Source: an uncultured Frankiales bacterium (GTDB lineage: Bacteria; Actinomycetota; Actinomycetes; Mycobacteriales; SCTD01). From it: 24,799 nucleotides of DNA. The notes under the pieces were generated by a model. It had not been told where the DNA came from. It saw nothing but the letters and a program-made list of their open reading frames with translations, and searched no databases. Positions within the stretch are counted from its first letter, which is position 1. Each line of letters begins with the position of its first letter. Positions 23,801-24,799 of the stretch are shown here, piece after piece. The stretch spans positions 1 to 24,799 of the forward strand of contig CAMLIA010000042.1 in NCBI GenBank assembly GCA_946479905.1. The letters run 5' to 3'. The position numbers were made by a program, and so were the translations under genes.

Positions 23801-23966
23801 CCCCGGGGCGATCTCCGAGCAGGTCGCTGAGGACGTCGACGAGCTCTGGATCACCACCGACGCCAAGGGGCGACCGTCCGGCCTTCGGCTCGCCGAGATG
23901 GTCCCGGCGCTGATCGCCGTGATCCGCGACCAGCAGGCACGCATCGAAGCACTGGAGGCCAGATGA
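20838..23966 (+). CDS. Tail hub / fibre fusion with two CBM-like modules and S74 chaperone end (1042 aa)
   Basis: GTG 20838 is coupled to the tape measure stop. Residues about 22-175 and 182-340 look like two related beta modules, each opening with N-L-x-P-x-P and later aligning segments such as YAVRFEWLDSTKTVIS and VTVAARFFKANGDEIG; these resemble carbohydrate-binding modules. Residues about 370-715 are a tail-hub region (FQNILG...VDREGFNVGSL...RPGRRVRLVTTAG...YAWVDRNGVLQAWDR). A helical linker leads to 10-residue repeats (788-857). The C-terminus from S948 is an S74 intramolecular chaperone: STRRVKKDI (S948, K953/K954), FRYRDR, GAISEQVAEDV, closing helix IRDQQARIEALEAR. Such domains help fibres trimerise and then cut themselves off. 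It is the only receptor-facing tail gene in the window. Confidence 0.85.
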   Translation: MTDLTQLLRLEVERDPDPGEVLNLNPNPSGELGAWAYETPVPGSDLIAGVVSGVPRLTYYSPGSVPSYFYTEPMPAAPGQYAAARWLAPSVLGQYAVRFEWLDSTKTVISATTASAAMPGSFSPRAYAPLSAAPAGTLYVRFRFDHYSGSGGNPDALTSIAFMNLVVTVADSAAEVTWTRTNLMPTPTGGGGRGGWGSGGGDVGVSSTVTLDGRSSLTLTADSDRPAALVSPPISVIAGRDYALQARSRPQTKRREVTVAARFFKANGDEIGTFAAGTAMETAGDWTPVVGGVVTAPTNAATMRLRAQYKNLDKDEVHYLNAVMVEQASTVGAWFDGFSTSIDGAITDVTFEWAGTPHASASVATSSIGDPGELVPVPFQNILGPSHHISVDREGFNVGSLGVQLFDAVLDPTQSEIIRPGRRVRLVTTAGDVVYTGKIFTGSVTYHLLEHDEQKRAEVSITAVDGTNSLASAPRREGVATIAELPYVLEGAGVPWSCNGSGNQVPTADVVAYNDNASALDQVAVTRDTVLGYAWVDRNGVLQAWDRDQIGTTVAAVLDETKYNADIDVDFDLDRIINSVTVRVLRVIATTGASEEVVFGPYVDVDSYRQYGEHAQEYVVQGIDAADTAAIQDYAQQILDANAQPRIRVNQLVLPIRESDDLPMALLDLYDLVTVQNDRAGVDEAARLTTIQHEITATPSGFKWLVTVGFSAEGSVAPSTAVPAPPPGVGEVKDEIDGSLDQLNTDLDTLNTVTLPGVQADLADAQAQIATLDGLFPITSTSISDGAITTPKMIANSINGDRITANTLNASKIVALSITGDKIAANAISADKIVANTIGAGQLAANAVTAGKIAAGAIDGMTLTGVNIASGTVSATSGSFSSVFVNGSVTAVGSIGGASLSASGPLSAASADINGDAHANRLYADSFNGGGVTGASIGDSGQVIRTPSTRRVKKDIRPLPLERARKVLGVEAVTFRYRDRKNFGDAVIPGAISEQVAEDVDELWITTDAKGRPSGLRLAEMVPALIAVIRDQQARIEALEAR
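23199..23408 (+). repeat. Seven 30-bp units encoding a 10-residue fibre repeat
   Basis: Units start at 23199 and every 30 bp after it to 23379, with a decayed eighth at 23409. The encoded consensus is I-(T/N/S)-(G/A)-(D/A)-K-I-x-A-N-(A/T/S), for example ITGDKIAANA and ISADKIVANT. A regular hydrophobic period of this kind suits a trimeric beta-helical fibre shaft lying between the hub and the S74 domain. Confidence 0.85.
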
Positions 23967-24025
23967 GGACCACGCCCGACGACGCGCTCGCGCAGCGGAT
24001 CGAGGCGCTCGGAGCGGTGCAGTGA
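23963..24025 (+). CDS. 20-residue micro-ORF bridging the tail and lysis genes
   Basis: ATG 23963 overlaps the hub stop by 4 nt (ATGA), follows GGAGG at 23954-23958, and runs 20 codons to TGA 24023-24025. That stop itself overlaps the GTG of the holin-like gene by 4 nt (GTGA). The peptide has a short amphipathic helix-like part (ALAQRIEALGA). Overlaps at both ends suggest it is translated, either as a real peptide or as a ribosome bridge that couples the two genes. It could instead be the remnant of a longer gene. No function is recognised. Confidence 0.5.
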   Translation: MRTTPDDALAQRIEALGAVQ

Positions 24026-24408
24026 GTGAGGCCGTGGTTGTCGCGATCATCGTCGGCATCCTTGGCCCGGTCCTGACGCTGCTGGGCACCTGGGCAGCCG
24101 GCAAGCGGAAGACCGACGTCGAGATCGACGTGTCGGTGGCCGCGCAGTGGCAGGCCTGGTCCAAGGAGCAGGGCGAGCGGATCAAGTCGCTCGAGGAGCG
24201 CGTCGAGCAGTTGGAGACCGACCTCGCGGCGGCCCGGGAGACCAACAGCAGGCTTGAGGCGCAGAACATCCGCCAGGCCGCCCTGATGACGTCGCTGATC
24301 GAGTGGGCCCTGAAGCTGCGCGACGAGGTGCTGAAGCTCGGCGGCCACCCACCCGCGGCGCCGCCCGAGGTGCAGGCCGCGCTGACGTCGCTCGACGCGC
24401 CCCTCTGA
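24022..24408 (+). CDS. Holin-like membrane protein with coiled coil (128 aa)
   Basis: GTG 24022 with GGAG at 24011-24014 and a GTGA overlap with the micro-ORF. Residues about 4-26 are one hydrophobic transmembrane segment (VVVAIIVGILGPVLTLLGTWAA) followed by GKRK, suggesting N-out/C-in by the positive-inside rule. Residues about 45-85 form a long coiled coil (IKSLEERVEQLETDLAAARETN). The tail is proline and alanine rich. It lies directly before an endolysin gene. A single-TM holin or other lysis accessory protein is the likeliest role. Proteins of this build are common in actinophage lysis cassettes but are often left unassigned. Confidence 0.6.
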   Translation: MSEAVVVAIIVGILGPVLTLLGTWAAGKRKTDVEIDVSVAAQWQAWSKEQGERIKSLEERVEQLETDLAAARETNSRLEAQNIRQAALMTSLIEWALKLRDEVLKLGGHPPAAPPEVQAALTSLDAPL

Positions 24409-24536
24409 CCTGGTGCGGGCGCGGGATCCGCATCGCCCTTTTGCTCGACCGTCTCGACTCACTCGGGAGCCGACCCATGTCCTCGCAGCCGATCAACGGC
24501 CTGCCCTCAACCCGTCGCGTGACCAAGGAGGTCGCC

Positions 24537-24799
24537 ATGACCAAGATGCCCGACCCGCTCGACCACGTCACGTTCCGCGGCAAGGTCATGGACCGGAAGA
24601 CGGCCGCCGCGCTCGCGGTGCTCGAGCAGCGCCTCGGCTACGAGCTGACCGTCGTGCAGGGCTGCTACAACGGCGGCGCTGGCGCGGTCGCCGCGTCGGC
24701 CGGTACCCACGACCGCGGTGGCGTCGTCGACCTCGCGGCGTACGACGGGGTGCGGAAGATGCGCAAGGCCCGCGAGCTCGGCTTCGACGCCTGGGTCCG
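24537..24799 (+). CDS. M15-like peptidase, probable endolysin (3' partial)
   Basis: ATG 24537 is chosen because AAGGAGG lies at 24525-24531; an in-frame ATG at 24477 has no good ribosome-binding site and would add 20 residues of unlikely sequence. The frame is open to the right edge (87 full codons). The visible part has an N-terminal helix (RKTAAALAVLEQRLG), the strand ELTVVQGCYNGGAG, and SAGTHDRGGVVDL, where H58-x6-D65 matches the zinc-binding H...D motif of M15 (VanY/D-Ala-D-Ala carboxypeptidase-type) peptidases. A second His should follow outside the window. It would cut peptidoglycan peptides for host lysis. Whether other lysin domains follow is unknown. Confidence 0.78.
   Translation, partial: MTKMPDPLDHVTFRGKVMDRKTAAALAVLEQRLGYELTVVQGCYNGGAGAVAASAGTHDRGGVVDLAAYDGVRKMRKARELGFDAWV

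Noticed and set aside
21528..24269. 913-codon minus-strand frame opposite the hub gene
   Set aside because: Same high-GC shadow effect; it crosses the boundary of three plus-strand genes.
24477..24536. Upstream in-frame ATG for the endolysin
   Set aside because: It has no good ribosome-binding site, while ATG 24537 has AAGGAGG in ideal spacing; the added residues match nothing in the peptidase fold.

Overview
The window is one continuous, rightward-transcribed stretch of an HK97-type tailed phage or prophage. Every convincing gene is on the + strand. Genes are tightly packed, often joined by ATGA or GTGA overlaps, and third codon positions are almost all G or C. This fits a high-GC actinobacterial host. 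The genus cannot be read from the sequence. A single tail-tube gene, a very long tape measure and no sheath gene point to a siphovirus. I see no integrase, att site, tRNA, rRNA or CRISPR array, so virion and prophage cannot be told apart here.

Replication region (1-7508). Two small cysteine-rich proteins, a RuvC-like resolvase, an acidic coiled-coil protein and a 54-residue ORF lead into one 1592-residue polypeptide. That protein joins an archaeo-eukaryotic prim-pol, an SF3 (P4/D5-type) helicase and a family A DNA polymerase with a DEDDy proofreading exonuclease. Inside the coding sequence for its low-complexity linker (4390-4691) lie nine copies of the 10-mer CTGACGGGT(T/C), in both orientations and in all three reading phases. 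This is best explained as an iteron-type replication origin embedded in the gene. A zinc-ribbon/winged-helix DNA-binding protein follows.

Packaging and head (7509-14477). After a 204-nt gap with no convincing gene come a small HNH endonuclease, a 112-nt G-rich intergenic segment that is a candidate cos site, the terminase small and large subunits, an Sm-like 72-residue protein, the portal, a prohead protease with a (PEA)6 tract and the HK97-fold capsid protein. Two very strong hairpins bracket a small post-capsid gene.

Connector and tail (14504-23966). The order is head-tail adaptor, tail-terminator-like protein, a free-standing probable Ig-like protein, tail tube protein, an HK97-gp10-like protein, tail assembly chaperone G with a -1 frameshifted GT product, a TP901-type tape measure of 1270 residues, and a 1042-residue hub/fibre fusion ending in an S74 intramolecular chaperone domain.

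Lysis (23963-24799). A 20-codon micro-ORF bridges to a one-TM coiled-coil holin-like protein, followed by an M15-like peptidase (endolysin) cut by the right edge.

The most interesting item is the replication gene: primase, helicase, exonuclease and polymerase in one reading frame, with a probable origin encoded within it.
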